Source: Pyrenula massariospora | Lineage: Eukaryota > Ascomycota > Eurotiomycetes > Pyrenulales > Pyrenulaceae | Direction of reading: 5' to 3' | Assembly: GCA_021030905.1 (NCBI GenBank) | Contig: JAGFMI010000004.1 | Location: forward strand, 1,116,001-1,180,000 | DNA length: 64,000 nt | Shown: positions 22,845-33,130 of the stretch, one piece after another | How positions within the stretch are numbered: position 1 is the stretch's first letter | Layout: each line of letters starts with the position of its first letter | Notes under the pieces: generated by a model | The model's input: only the letters and a program-made list of their open reading frames with translations | Databases searched by the model: none | What the model was told of the DNA's origin: nothing | Program-made: the position numbers and the translations under genes

Positions 22845-24201
22845 TCAGGTAAACATCCAGCTCCTCCGGTTAGGACTCTTCTTCCGAACGAGGTACATCT
22901 TGTCCTTGTTCTTGTCGTTGACGTAAAGGCGGGTTTCCTTTTCGATCTCGACAGGGCCTGCGGTGATGGCTTTACGAGTGCGAATCTTGCGGGTGTGCTC
23001 GAACATGTCTTGCTGCACGTCGTTGGGGACCCATTTCTTGATTATGATGTAATTGTCATCTTGCTATCATGTGTGTCAGCAGAATGATTTGCATAGGCTG
23101 GAAGTATTGAAAGATGTATAGGAGAAATGCCAAGAACGCAAGATGATGATTTGCGGTAAGGAAACAGTGTGATGAAAGACTATTTAATGTCGAGTGTGAA
23201 GCTGAATGTGTGATGAGGGGGAAAAGACGGAGAGAGGATGAAGTAAACGAAAGTGAACAAGAGATAGGGTCGGGTCAACGTACACGATCATACTCCCATG
23301 GCAGGTCCCACAACTCTAGGGTTTCTGGAAGAAGGTGTTTGCGCTGTACTTTGATCCATAATGGCTTGGTTTTCTCGAGCGCCATTGTGTTCTCATGCAC
23401 CTTGTGCTCCTTTTTGCGCTTATGAAGGATACTCTCGATGTACTCTTCCGAGTACCCGGCAGACATAAACTTGGCCTTGACTCGCTCCTCAAACAGCGCG
23501 TCTTCCTCTTCCTTCTTCTTTTTCTCTTTAGCCTTCTTCTCTTCTTCCTCGCGTCGCCAGTCTGCAACGTATTGCTTGCGTAACCTCTTCTCTTCCTCTT
23601 CCTTTTCCCTCTTTTCCCTCTCCTCTTTTGCCCGTTCTAAGTCCATCTTCTCCTTATATCGCTTTTGTCTCGCCTTCTCCCGCTCATCTTCCTCCAGGAG
23701 CTCCAGTCTCTCCAACTTCTTTCTCGTTTCATAGTCCAACGGTGGTGAGCGTCTGTGATGCATTGGTGGCGGCGGGGGAGGTGCAGTAATGACCATAGGG
23801 CTAGGTGACCGACCACGGTGATGTTTCCTGACTTTAATGACTTCTTCGTCCGAACTAGAGGAAGAGCTCCTATGCTTGGAGCCACTTCTGCCCCTGCTTC
23901 GGGGGCGACGTCTCTCATGGCTCCCGTCGCGGCTACCGTCATCTCTCTGGCCCGTCGCATTTACGTCAATCAAAATCTGCGGCTGTGGCCTGGCGCCTGT
24001 GCTGGCGGATCGATGCATTCTAGTGCCTCCTCCACCACCGGGCAGTGCCAGGAATTCTCCTTGCCAGTATGCTGGACGGTCCGGCGATCGGCGGCGGTGC
24101 CGACTATGGCTGTTATGGACATTTTGGGTGCGAATGACCTGGACCGGTGTCGTCCCGAATGAGTCATCGGAATCGTAAGATGAAGCGCGTGAGCGAGGCA
24201 T
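22845..24201 (-). CDS. Charged coiled-coil protein with SR-like region (conserved fungal hypothetical)
   Basis: Two exons, 23284-24201 and 22845-23063, joined across a 220-nt GT-AG intron (GTACGT donor, GCTGAC branch) to give 378 aa. The first third is disordered with RS/RRRSPDR-type segments, a Gly run and a proline run. From about residue 155 comes a long Glu/Lys/Arg coiled coil (KKLERLELLEEDEREKARQK onward), then the ordered end: FMSAGYSEEYIESIL, LWIKVQRKHLLPETLELWDLPWEY, then DDNYIIIKKWVPNDVQQDMFEHTRKIR. The last block is encoded mainly by exon 2 and looks conserved. It resembles fungal proteins annotated only as hypothetical. The RS dipeptides hint at a nuclear, RNA-related role, which is inference. 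Confidence 0.82.
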
Positions 24202-25506
24202 TTTTGACCCAGGTGCCTGACGAGCGGTGCGCAATCACCTGGCTGTGTGCGGTTTTTCGGTGGGGTGCGGGCTGCCTCAGGTGTTGAAAAAGAGCCGCAC
24301 AGGCAACGGAACGGAAATTTCAGGGATCTCGCTCCCAGCCGTTGATGCCCCTCAGCTCAGCTCCAAGACCCTAAAATCTGCACAAGAGCCGCCTCTTGGT
24401 CTCGGCTGATAAATGCGGAAGAATGTGGAAATGAAAAGAATGCAGCGACGAATGTAACAATGAAAAATGAAACACTACCATCATAGTTGGAAGGGAAGGG
24501 GCTGGGTTTAAATCCTACGCGGCCAAACCTGACACTTAGTCTTTTCACCGTCGGGCATCTGCCTCTCACACTGCTGGCTTTGGGGGCCAGTCATGCAGCC
24601 CACACAGACGTCTTTGGATGACTACCTTAGGGAAGTGGTGTAACTGGTAAACCTTGATTTCGCCATCGTCGGCCGACCCAGGCGGCATTCCTCCATGTGT
24701 TTCTGTAGCCGCTCCCCGCGTAGCACTAGGAAATAGCAATCACCGGCAGATGCGACAAGTACGATGCTGTGAGCCAGTGGTTGTATACAGCTGCTCTTGT
24801 GTGCGGCCGCCTGTCAATTCAGGGGATAATCAGAAGCTCGGCGGCGTTAAGTGCAATCTTTGGGGCGCCCAGCTGAGCCCGGGTTTAAGATACGGCGGAA
24901 CGCCATTCGAGCATGTGCTAGATAGACATTGGAGTGGCGCCGTCGCGCTTTGCAGGTTGCAGACGTCGAAGCTAATCGCATGTGCGCTGCTACTCAGCAA
25001 GGCCAAGTTGCATGTGATCTATCGTACTATCGTGGTGGTGCGCTGAGATTCTTGGCTGACTTGGGTGGGAACCAATGCCAACCTTTGCTTGTGCAACTGT
25101 ATCGCGAGATCGCAGTGCATGATGAACATCTCCCATTGTCTAATACGCTTTGCAAGAATCCTGATGGCACCACTCCAGCTGCACGAGGTCCGAGACTTCA
25201 ACCTCTTGCCGTGAGACTAAGCCTCATTACAGGGGGAAACGCTGAACAGCCCCCAAATCCATGTGCGGTTTCAACATGAAATACACTACTTTCCAGGCCT
25301 TTACAGGGGGAATGGGCGACCTGGTCCTTCTGAATAACCGGTAATTTGGACCAGAGGCCGTTTCAAATCCGTGCATAAATTCAGGACTTTCGGGCCAGGA
25401 ACGTGTGAAAGTCGGGGCTGGAATGAGAAGCGGTGTACTGCTCGCATCTCCTGGTTTTACTTGAACAGTGCTGATCGTTGAAAGTAGCTTTAAGCTTAAA
25501 ACGTGT
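24202..25506. other. Intergenic, no gene supported
   Basis: About 1.3 kb. Open frames between 24650 and 25280 lack recognisable domains and run in several phases. A tRNA-like A-box near 24634 has no matching B-box. The left part is the upstream region of the charged coiled-coil gene. Confidence 0.5.
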
Positions 25507-25974
25507 TCAAGATCGGCCGCCGGTCTGTAGAATTTTCTCGATATGTTGCCGGCTATTCTTGTGGGTGGTCTCAAGGTAATGAAGCTTCTTTTCAAGGTTG
25601 GTAATCTCTGTCTTCAAAGTGTTGCTTTCACGGGACAAACGCTTTCCGACTGTGTCGATGGGGGTTGCAACAAACCTAATGCATCGTTAGTCGGCCGAGA
25701 ATCATCCAGCGGCTCTGCTGATATCATCGTACATCTTGCCGATTCCTTCATACACATTTGTCGACTTGGGAAGCTGACCGACTTCCTTGTCGGTCAATTG
25801 AATCAAGCGCATTTCCCGTTGTTTCGATGATAGCTGCGTCTTGACAACATTGATCTGCTGCTGTGCTAATACAGCTTGTGATTCCACTTCTTGAAGAAGC
25901 TTTAGACCGTTAGTAAGTGGCAAAGCTAGCTCATGAGCACGCACCTTTTGGAGAGTAGCATTGGGGATTGCCAT
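25507..25974 (-). CDS. PFD1: Prefoldin subunit 1
   Basis: Beta-type subunit of the hexameric prefoldin chaperone that hands nascent actin and tubulin to the CCT chaperonin. Three exons: 25945-25974 (MAIPNATLQK), 25733-25899, 25507-25675, giving 121 aa. The first intron is 45 nt with a perfect ACTAAC branch site. It is a multiple of 3 without a stop, so retention would insert 15 residues rather than truncate. The second is 57 nt with GACTAAC. Motifs: LLQEVESQAVLAQQQINVVKTQL (helix 1), LPKSTNVYEGIGKMFVATP (beta hairpin), then a helix with LEKKLHYLETTHKNSRQHI. Length and order match yeast Pfd1 closely. Confidence 0.93.
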
Positions 25975-26388
25975 GGCTTTAGGAACCTCATAACCTGTCA
26001 ATAGCAATTTAAAAGGGCCGTAATTAACGATCTTGAATAATGTGGGACCGGTCATCTGCAACAGACCTCTTTGCTCAATCAATGCAAATGGGTGATATTG
26101 ACCAGGTGTTTGCCGGCTGGACGAGAAGCAGAAATCTAAGCAATCACGTGATATTGAGGACCCCGAGCTATCACATGATCTCAGCCTTGTGCGCAAGGCT
26201 TCAAAGGCTCAGAGCCTCCTTCAAGCCTAGCCTCGGGTGACGCGGTCGCATCGCATCCGCCACAACCTTGGACATGGATGCTTTCAAGGCTCTTTTTCCA
26301 CACACCTTGCCTGCTTAGCTTTTGATGGTGCGGATTTCGACTCTGAGATGCTCGCAATAGTCACAAATTATTTCGAATCTGATTTAAA

Positions 26389-27502
26389 ATGCCATCATGG
26401 CTGCCGAGGGTGCAGTATCCTCCTCCGGACCAACCGGGATTCTGGAACCCTGTAACTTCAACTATCAATTGGTGCGAAGAGGTACTTTGACCTTCTTACA
26501 TGTTACGGTTGTCGCGTACTGAATAAATATGCAGGACTATTATGCGACGATCTATGCAGCTGAGATCGTAAACACCTTCACAAATTTCTTGTTTATGGGT
26601 CTTGCCCTGAAAGGTATCCGGAATTGTCTACGGTTTGGTCATGACACAATTTTCGTAATCGCATTTACTGGATATCTTCTCGTCGGCCTAGGGAGCTTCC
26701 TCTTTCACGCAACCTTGAAATGTAAGTCGTAAAAAGTTTATACTCAATATCTGAAACTGACTGAAAGTCAAGATCCGATGCAGCTTGTTGACGAACTTTC
26801 TATGATATACACTACTTGCTTGATGGTGTACGCCAGCTTTGGTCATTCAAGGCCGAGGAAAGTGAAAATTGGGTTGGCGGTATTTCTCGTGGCGCTCTGT
26901 CTCTTTATCACTTTGTACTATCATTATCTGCAAGACCCTGCTTTCCATCAGAACGCCTACACTATCCTAACAGTGATCGTTCTTGGACGAGGGATGTGGA
27001 TCATGGAGAATACGCTGCGGCCTACTTTTCAAAGGAACGACGAGTCGAACGTTCGGTCAAAGCCAACGAATCCTTCGACGAAGAGAGACGTCGAGATCAT
27101 CAAAGAGATGTGGGTCTTGGTCGCCTTTGGCATGTCTGTTTTCCTTACGGGCTATGCGATTTGGGGATTGGACAATGTGTACTGCTCTAGTTTACGATCC
27201 TGGCGAAGACAAATGGGATTGCCTTGGGGCCTACTTTTAGAGGGTCATGGTTGGTGGTACGTACTGGCGCCAATTAAGTCGATTCTGCTCGTCCTCTAAC
27301 CTTACACAGGCATCTAATGACCGGCGTTGGAGCATACATGTACATCGTTTGGGGTATATTGTTGCGTCGTTGCGTCGATAAGCAACAGAAAGACTTTCGA
27401 CTTAAATGGCCGTCGTTCTTGAGCATACCTGAGATCGTTTCTGTGGACACAATGCACCGCAACGGCGCTTTAGCCAATGGCAGCCCGAAGAAACTCAATT
27501 GA
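26389..27502 (+). CDS. Alkaline ceramidase (YPC1/YDC1/ACER family)
   Basis: ER or Golgi membrane hydrolase that splits ceramide or phytoceramide into a sphingoid base and a fatty acid. Four exons: 26389-26481, 26535-26721, 26773-27256, 27310-27502, all GT-AG, total 318 aa. Family landmarks are GFWNPVTSTINWCEEDY at the N-terminus, NFLFMGLALKG, the zinc-site segments GSFLFHATLKYPMQLVDELSMIY and LEGHGWWHLMTG (the conserved His/Asp/His-His set), plus seven hydrophobic spans. The first exon could also be read from another ATG, but only the one at 26389 joins exon 2 to give the conserved INWCEEDYY. YPC1 and YDC1 cannot be separated from sequence alone. Confidence 0.93.
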
Positions 27503-28125
27503 AGTAGCTACCAATTTTCACTCGCCAACCTTCGGGTCATATCTCCGAATCAAATACTTTGTTTGAAACATCAAATTGATGCCTCGTCCAAGCCTCTCGT
27601 CAGCGCTAAGGACCGTGCACTTGGTCACGCGCCGGCAATTAAGCTATAATTCAGGTTGAGGAAGCCTACATATATCTCTGCTTTCTGGTACCAATCAAAA
27701 TAGCAGAGCTCAGCCCGGGAGTCCTGCAATTGCAAGCAAGAGGAAACACTTGCTTCATGCATCGGCTCCGGTGATAATGTCATGCCGTACTTGACAGCGT
27801 CAAAACCATCCGGCGCCATCCATACCCCATAGTTTCGGTTAGCTTTGGCATCTGCTTGAAAAACAATGCATTGTCATCTCCTTTCAGTCTTTTTGAAGGG
27901 TCCCTTTCATCTCTAACTTAGGTCTGCGACTATCTCTTTGTGAGATGCTGACCAATCTTTGTCGTCGGTAGCCTCTGCCTTTTATTTCTTTCTATCTATT
28001 CGAAATTTATAATGTGCGGCCGTTAAGTCATCGCCGCTATTCAACGAGCTCTACCATTTTGAGATCGTTCGAAGCTTTCCTGGGAGTCACAGTAGCCTAA
28101 GGACAGATAAAGTACATCCGGAAAG
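27503..28125. other. Intergenic, no gene seen
   Basis: About 0.6 kb; ceramidase 3' flank and promoter of the next plus-strand gene. Nothing else recognised. Confidence 0.55.
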
Positions 28126-28758
28126 ATGACTACAGTGAAGACTCCGCATGTTCAATGGCTTGACTTGTCTCCGCTCACTGCGCCGCTTCGATATCTCGAT
28201 CCTTGGGCTGAACAAGCGCTAGAGGATGCCTGCAAGGCTCTGATATTAAGTGTCAATTCTGACATAGAGTGCCGAGGAGGATGGAAAGGAGCATCACCGG
28301 CTCCCGTTGACAATCATGTCAAGGACAACGAAGAAGACGTGCTGGCTCATGCTTTGAAGGACGTCAACGTTACCGACTCACGTCCTTCTGTGGGAGATGC
28401 TCCACCAACTTACGAAGAAGCAGTCATGGAAAAGGGAACTACTATAGAGATCCCTCTTCGTACGTGTCCACCCGCCTTGCCTCCGCGTGCCAAGCTTGCA
28501 GATCCTCAGAACACGTATGAAAGGAAGAAAATGTCGTGGAGGAAGCTTGAAGAAGAAATCTACAGTTTCGACGCGGACCAGACTTCCCATGAGCCCGACG
28601 ATTCGCCGATACTTGCCAATCCCAGGAAATGCTACACAGCGTATGAGATAACCTTCTGGCCAACTTTTGAGGAAAAGCAGAGGGACATTCTCGCCTTCCG
28701 GAGAAAGTTGAGGCAGTCGTTTCAGACGAGGCAAGCTACTTTTCGGGGGATGTTTTAG
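28126..28758 (+). CDS. Uncharacterised protein with PPxY motif
   Basis: Single open frame of 210 aa, ATG in good context (aagATGact). Not recognised. The N-terminal third is helical and Trp/Leu-containing (WLDLSPLTAPLRYLDPWAEQALEDAC). The middle has DAPPTYEEAV, a PPxY motif that in fungi binds WW domains of Rsp5/Nedd4-type ubiquitin ligases or their arrestin adaptors. The C-terminus is basic (FRRKLRQSFQTRQ). A role as a ubiquitin-ligase client or adaptor is only inference. No membrane span. Confidence 0.6.
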   Translation: MTTVKTPHVQWLDLSPLTAPLRYLDPWAEQALEDACKALILSVNSDIECRGGWKGASPAPVDNHVKDNEEDVLAHALKDVNVTDSRPSVGDAPPTYEEAVMEKGTTIEIPLRTCPPALPPRAKLADPQNTYERKKMSWRKLEEEIYSFDADQTSHEPDDSPILANPRKCYTAYEITFWPTFEEKQRDILAFRRKLRQSFQTRQATFRGMF

Positions 28759-29457
28759 AAGGTAAGGAACGTAGGTAAATTTGAATTTAAAGCGCCCTTA
28801 TTTGTACATTCATTTCCTATTTCACATCGTTTCAGAATTCCTATTCCTTTGCTCTTCATCGCCAGCTCCGTGCTGTTATTCATCTCCTAAGGTAGGAATA
28901 CGGAAAAGTCATTTTTAGCCATATGTTCAGCCCATTGTGCGGCCGCGTAAAAGGCGAGCTCAGGTGCTTCCCTCGCTCATGGACGGCAGTTGACTGGTTC
29001 AAGGTCCATGTAAAGCTTCCATTGGTCAGCCATACTTGAATTGTCAAGTTGCTCGGGGGATTCGAACCACGGACCAGCACCATGGGTCGCTCGTAGTGTG
29101 CTCCGGACCAGAGCATGGTATTGCCACTTATGGTATAGGAGCAAGCACATTTGAATTCTGGTAACAGGACGCGGTCTGCAAAATTGAATTTTCTTGTTCA
29201 GTACCTTAGAGAGCTTGGATCCCCGTGCTTGCCCCCAGATCTAAAACACTCTATATTTGATCAGTCAAATTCTAGCTCTTGGAATTCATTGCATTCACTT
29301 CCTCTAGTGTTTTCAAGTGCTTCAGCAGTCGTAAAGCTCTCTCATCCGATCACATTTTCGTCAGATTGTTCCCTAGTGGCGTCAAGCAGGAACGCTCATT
29401 CAATTCCGCTCTGCACTGGTATCTCCACGGTCCATCCTCATAGCACACTCATACAAC
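28759..29457. other. Intergenic with an isolated B-box-like motif
   Basis: About 0.7 kb without a gene. On the minus strand around 29054-29064 there is a perfect GGTTCGAATCC, the tRNA B-box consensus, but no cloverleaf can be folded around it. Confidence 0.5.
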
Positions 29458-30243
29458 ATGGCGCGAGTTCTCGATTCCGAGCCCTTCGCCGCTCAATTTG
29501 CACAGATCGACCGTCTCATCACGCTGCACGGAGAAGTCCCAGCGTCAAATACGACGCGAGTCTCACGGGTCGGCCGCATCATAGCGATGTATCTAGAAGC
29601 CGCAGCGTCCTATACGGCGCCAGTCTCACAGAATTCGACGCCTTCGTGCTCCCCGAGTCCATCTCCTCCTCCGACCCCTTCGGCTCCAGCCCTCAAGGTC
29701 CAAACCTCGGTCAACGGGACGTGCTCGCACGGCATCCCGTCGCGTACCGTTTCCCGCACCGTCTCGCCAGAACGGACTGCACCGCAAATGAATCCCACGC
29801 TGCCAGCGGCCGATGCTCCCGTGGCCCATTCCAGACCGCGCCGACCCCTCGAGTCCGAGGACTCCTACTTCCCGTCCGAAGCGTATGTCCCGCCGCCGGC
29901 GACGGAGCGGAGAGCTATGGTGCCACGGAACGCTAGGGAGAACGGCTCGCAGTCCGGATACAATGTTCTGCCTCGGACGGTGAGATTCGGTCGCTCAGTG
30001 GCAGGGGAGCAGGATCGGTCCTTGGTCCAGCCGCGGAAGCTGGAGGGCGGGGATGATGTGCGGGTTGAAATACAGGACCCAGAGTCGCATCTGGTAGCTG
30101 ATGATGGGAATCAAGAGAATCAAGAAGAAAGGGGTCGGAAGATGCAACGGCGTGGCTCTCTGGACGGAAGGGAGGAAGGCAAGATACGCCTGAGGCTCCC
30201 AAGTGTACAGCGAATGGAAAGGAGAACTGTCAGACTGGAATGA
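29458..30243 (+). CDS. Uncharacterised disordered protein with an internal tandem duplication
   Basis: Open frame of 261 aa from an ATG in good context (acaacATGG). The N-terminus holds two adjacent 21-residue units (IDRLITLHGEVPAS... and VGRIIAMYLEAAAS..., DNA 29506-29568 and 29569-29631) with matching ends (TRVS and APVS). The rest is Pro/Ser/Arg-rich and probably disordered, with acidic and basic patches. The overlapping frame starting near 29151 is as long but lacks a good ATG. This frame is preferred for its start and composition. Function unknown; the gene may be lineage-restricted. Confidence 0.5.
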   Translation: MARVLDSEPFAAQFAQIDRLITLHGEVPASNTTRVSRVGRIIAMYLEAAASYTAPVSQNSTPSCSPSPSPPPTPSAPALKVQTSVNGTCSHGIPSRTVSRTVSPERTAPQMNPTLPAADAPVAHSRPRRPLESEDSYFPSEAYVPPPATERRAMVPRNARENGSQSGYNVLPRTVRFGRSVAGEQDRSLVQPRKLEGGDDVRVEIQDPESHLVADDGNQENQEERGRKMQRRGSLDGREEGKIRLRLPSVQRMERRTVRLE

Positions 30244-31762
30244 GGGGCTGAGAATTCCTGGCCAATATTCTTGGTGGAGGTTTTTGCTCTTGCATAAATA
30301 CGAGAGGATATCTTATCATTGTGTTGGCCAGGGCAATTTTTCGGTGGCCTGGGGTGACCATTGTACTGTACTACTAGCCTTCGACATCAGCGACCACGCT
30401 TTATTTTAAGACCAACTGAGATACTGTGCAATATGGGGCCGACGTATGTTTATCATAGAGGCTGCAGGTCTTCTCGACAAGTTGAATTGTGACAAATACT
30501 AAGGTTGTTCTATATCAGTAGTTCTTCACTTCTTATGATCTCCTGCTTCCCAAGGCAGACTACACAACCATTGCGCTGGTTTAATTGTCCAAGCAACCAG
30601 GCGCCGTTCATTGGAGAGACATTGATGGTTCAACGAATAAAATTAGGGTCAAAGGTCGGCAGGGGTTTGAACCATGGAGATGAAAGTAGAGTTACCATCT
30701 ATTGCTGAGAACAACCCGCATAATTAGATAGTTGGATGTCAGCCATGACTCGCCCACCCGATAGTCACTTACTTGTTTGAGTTTGTGAAGGAGCCCAACG
30801 ATGGACTGGACCCAATAATTCAAGCTCTAGATGCAGAAACGAATGACAACAACAGTGGTAATGGTGAGGAGGGAGCAAATTGGCGAATGCTTCCGTCATT
30901 CGACGTAAAGACAGCTGATCCAATTCATCATAACGGACCTGTCTAGACTCTCCCACTCCAAGGATGCCCCGCGTATCCGCTCGTGGTTAAGCTCTGACCT
31001 CACGGTTGACCGGGGCCAGCGTAAGCGTACTGAAAACCCTCAAATGGGAATGGGCTCTGACCCATGGTTCGGAGCATGTTATCTCGGCGTTCAGCAACCT
31101 CGAATTTGGATACTCGGTGGCAAGAGAAGTGTTGATGGGTTAGCTTCTGAATTTCTGGCTACCTCCAGATGGTGTCTTTGAGCCGTGCGATCGGTCCCTC
31201 GCCACCGGTACCTGAAAATAGTTGCCGAAAGAGCGTGAGCTAGTGGGGACTGATCTCCAGGTTCTTCGAGGGTGCGGGGGCGGCCGTTCCCCAGACAAAG
31301 CGCTGCAGGCCTCCCCGGACTTTATTGGCGCCCATCAGGCCAACAACGGCGCTGACGGTACAAGACCCCACCCTGTGTAACAGACTTACAGTATACAAAC
31401 TGCCAATAGACGCCCGGTTACTAACACTTGCCTTCCACCCCGTCCCGCTCACGCGACCTCACCCTTTTTCTGAACTCATCTTCGGACTGACAGTTGTTGT
31501 CTGCTACCAACAAGCTCGCGGTCTTGCGTATGAAAGTTGCTACAAGAGGTGAGTACGTTGCGTGGCCAGCCTGGTGACGAGCGGCTGAAGCCGAAGCACA
31601 TCACCCTCAAAGCACGGGCCAGGTCAGGTGACAGGGTGCTAACTGGGACCAGCTCCAGACCTTCGACGAGCTTCTTCTGATTCCCCCAATTGACTCACCT
31701 CTACATTATCCATCTGTTGCAGTAATCGAAGCTTGAATTCCATCCCCATTATACCAAGCAAC
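30244..31762. other. Long intergenic stretch, no gene seen
   Basis: About 1.5 kb of plain sequence with short open frames only. The right end should contain the promoter and 5' leader of the STF2-like gene. Confidence 0.5.
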
Positions 31763-32382
31763 AGTAAGTACCTAGCTCACCGTCCAATTTTGATCCTCTT
31801 CGCGATGGAAATAAATCAGCGGCATGGAGCTACAACACCCTTGATGTCTTCAACGATTCTCGCTGAAACTATCTGTATCCGCACCTAATGCTGACTTCAT
31901 CATGGCAGTGACCCGCTCCAACAAAGCCAACGACCGAAACCACGCTGCCCTCGCCGACGGTTCCGCCGTGCCAGAAGATCGTCTCCCTCGTTACTTCGCC
32001 AAATCTGGCCACGTTGATGCTGATCCCAAGAAGATCAAGAAGGAAGGCAGCGGGGGCCGCAACTGGTAAGCATGATCCCTTAGTCTCGGTGAAGCATCAC
32101 TCTAATCCTACCTTCTCAAGGGGTCGCTCTGGTGACGAAGCACAAGACTACGGCTACAACTTCACCAACCAGCGTCGCCGCTCAAACTCCAGCACCCAAG
32201 CCTTGAGTGACTTCAAGACCAAATTCGAGACTCATGAGCCTGATCCGGTCTTTGAGGAAGGCCTTCACGGTCCTCCGGACGATGATGACAGCTTGAGCTT
32301 GGACAAGCAGAGCACGACCGACAGCAGCGTCCTAGGGGGCAGCATTGCTGAAGAACCGGAAGAAGCTAAGAAGGTTGACTGA
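31763..32382 (+). CDS. STF2/TMA10-like small hydrophilic protein; start codon split by an intron
   Basis: Small desiccation/ATPase-stabilising-factor family. Yeast Stf2 and Tma10 are hydrophilin-like, and Stf2 was described as stabilising inhib-ited F1Fo-ATPase. Exons: 31763 (only the A of the ATG plus upstream leader), 31909-32065, 32121-32382. The spliced protein is 139 aa, starting MTRSNKANDRN, and the family start is MTRTNK. Further landmarks are YFAKSGHVDADPKKIKKEGSG and RNWGRSGDEAQDYGYNF, matching the KKxGSGxxNWGxxGDE core. The 145-nt first intron has a GTAAGT donor, a GCTGAC branch and a GGCAG acceptor. Reading without it would start MAVTRSNK at 31902, which fits the family less well. 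The C-terminal half is acidic and disordered. Confidence 0.85.
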
Positions 32383-33130
32383 ATGCAATTCAGTCTGTCA
32401 TATGCACCTGGAAGGGAATGGTGCCTGTGTACAATACAATTCAATTTGATCTCGTGGTTCGGTGCTTAGGATGCACTATTGCTGAGATGGAGCTATAACG
32501 GGAGCTGGCCAGCTTGACGAATTATCGAGATGACGATTCAATGACATGTTTTATTGATATCTGGAGCGGATCTTCTTGCCCTTAGTGACGCTTCTTTATG
32601 ATGACATTCTTGTCGTGTGCCTAATTTCCCGTCTTTCTCTTGTCCACTGCGGAGATTGTAAAGCTGACCAGCTAACTGACAATAGCTCATAGCCCTACGT
32701 TACGAGATCTTACAGTCTCATCAAAGCGTTGTAGCAAAGACTTCTCGAGATTGGCGAAGCCGTAGTCGTTGGAATTTGGTGTACATGAAGTCTTCGTACT
32801 AGTTTCATCGTAGTAGACACTTTCGATCACAAGGAAGACGGCCTCAACTGCCGGCGACTAGAACCATAATTGTCAGTGAGAGCGTTGAAAGTGTGAAAGA
32901 AAATATTGGTTCTACTAAATTCCTTCACATTATTGGTGATGGTTCCGGCATCGAGGCCCAAAAGTTTTGGAGAACGAGTACGACGCTTATCCTAATTGGG
33001 ACCAAAACACTCGCCTCCAAGAAATGCCAGACGTGCAAGAGGGTGAGAGTTCATCTTAATTCCGACCTTCGGTATATTTATTGAATGGGATGAGCATCTC
33101 CGCGAGTCCCTCGGCCCCCTAACTCTTACC
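32383..33130. other. Intergenic, no gene seen
   Basis: About 0.75 kb between two plus-strand genes; no feature recognised. Confidence 0.55.

Noticed and set aside
24630-24720. tRNA suggested by an A-box-like TGGTGTAACTGGTA on the plus strand
   Set aside because: No B-box within range and no cloverleaf.
29040-29130. tRNA gene on the minus strand (perfect GGTTCGAATCC B-box)
   Set aside because: T-stem pairs poorly (3 of 5), no 7-bp acceptor stem and no plausible anticodon arm could be found.
29151-29936. Alternative 261-codon frame overlapping the unknown gene at 29458
   Set aside because: No good ATG at its start, and its composition is typical of a GC-biased shadow frame.
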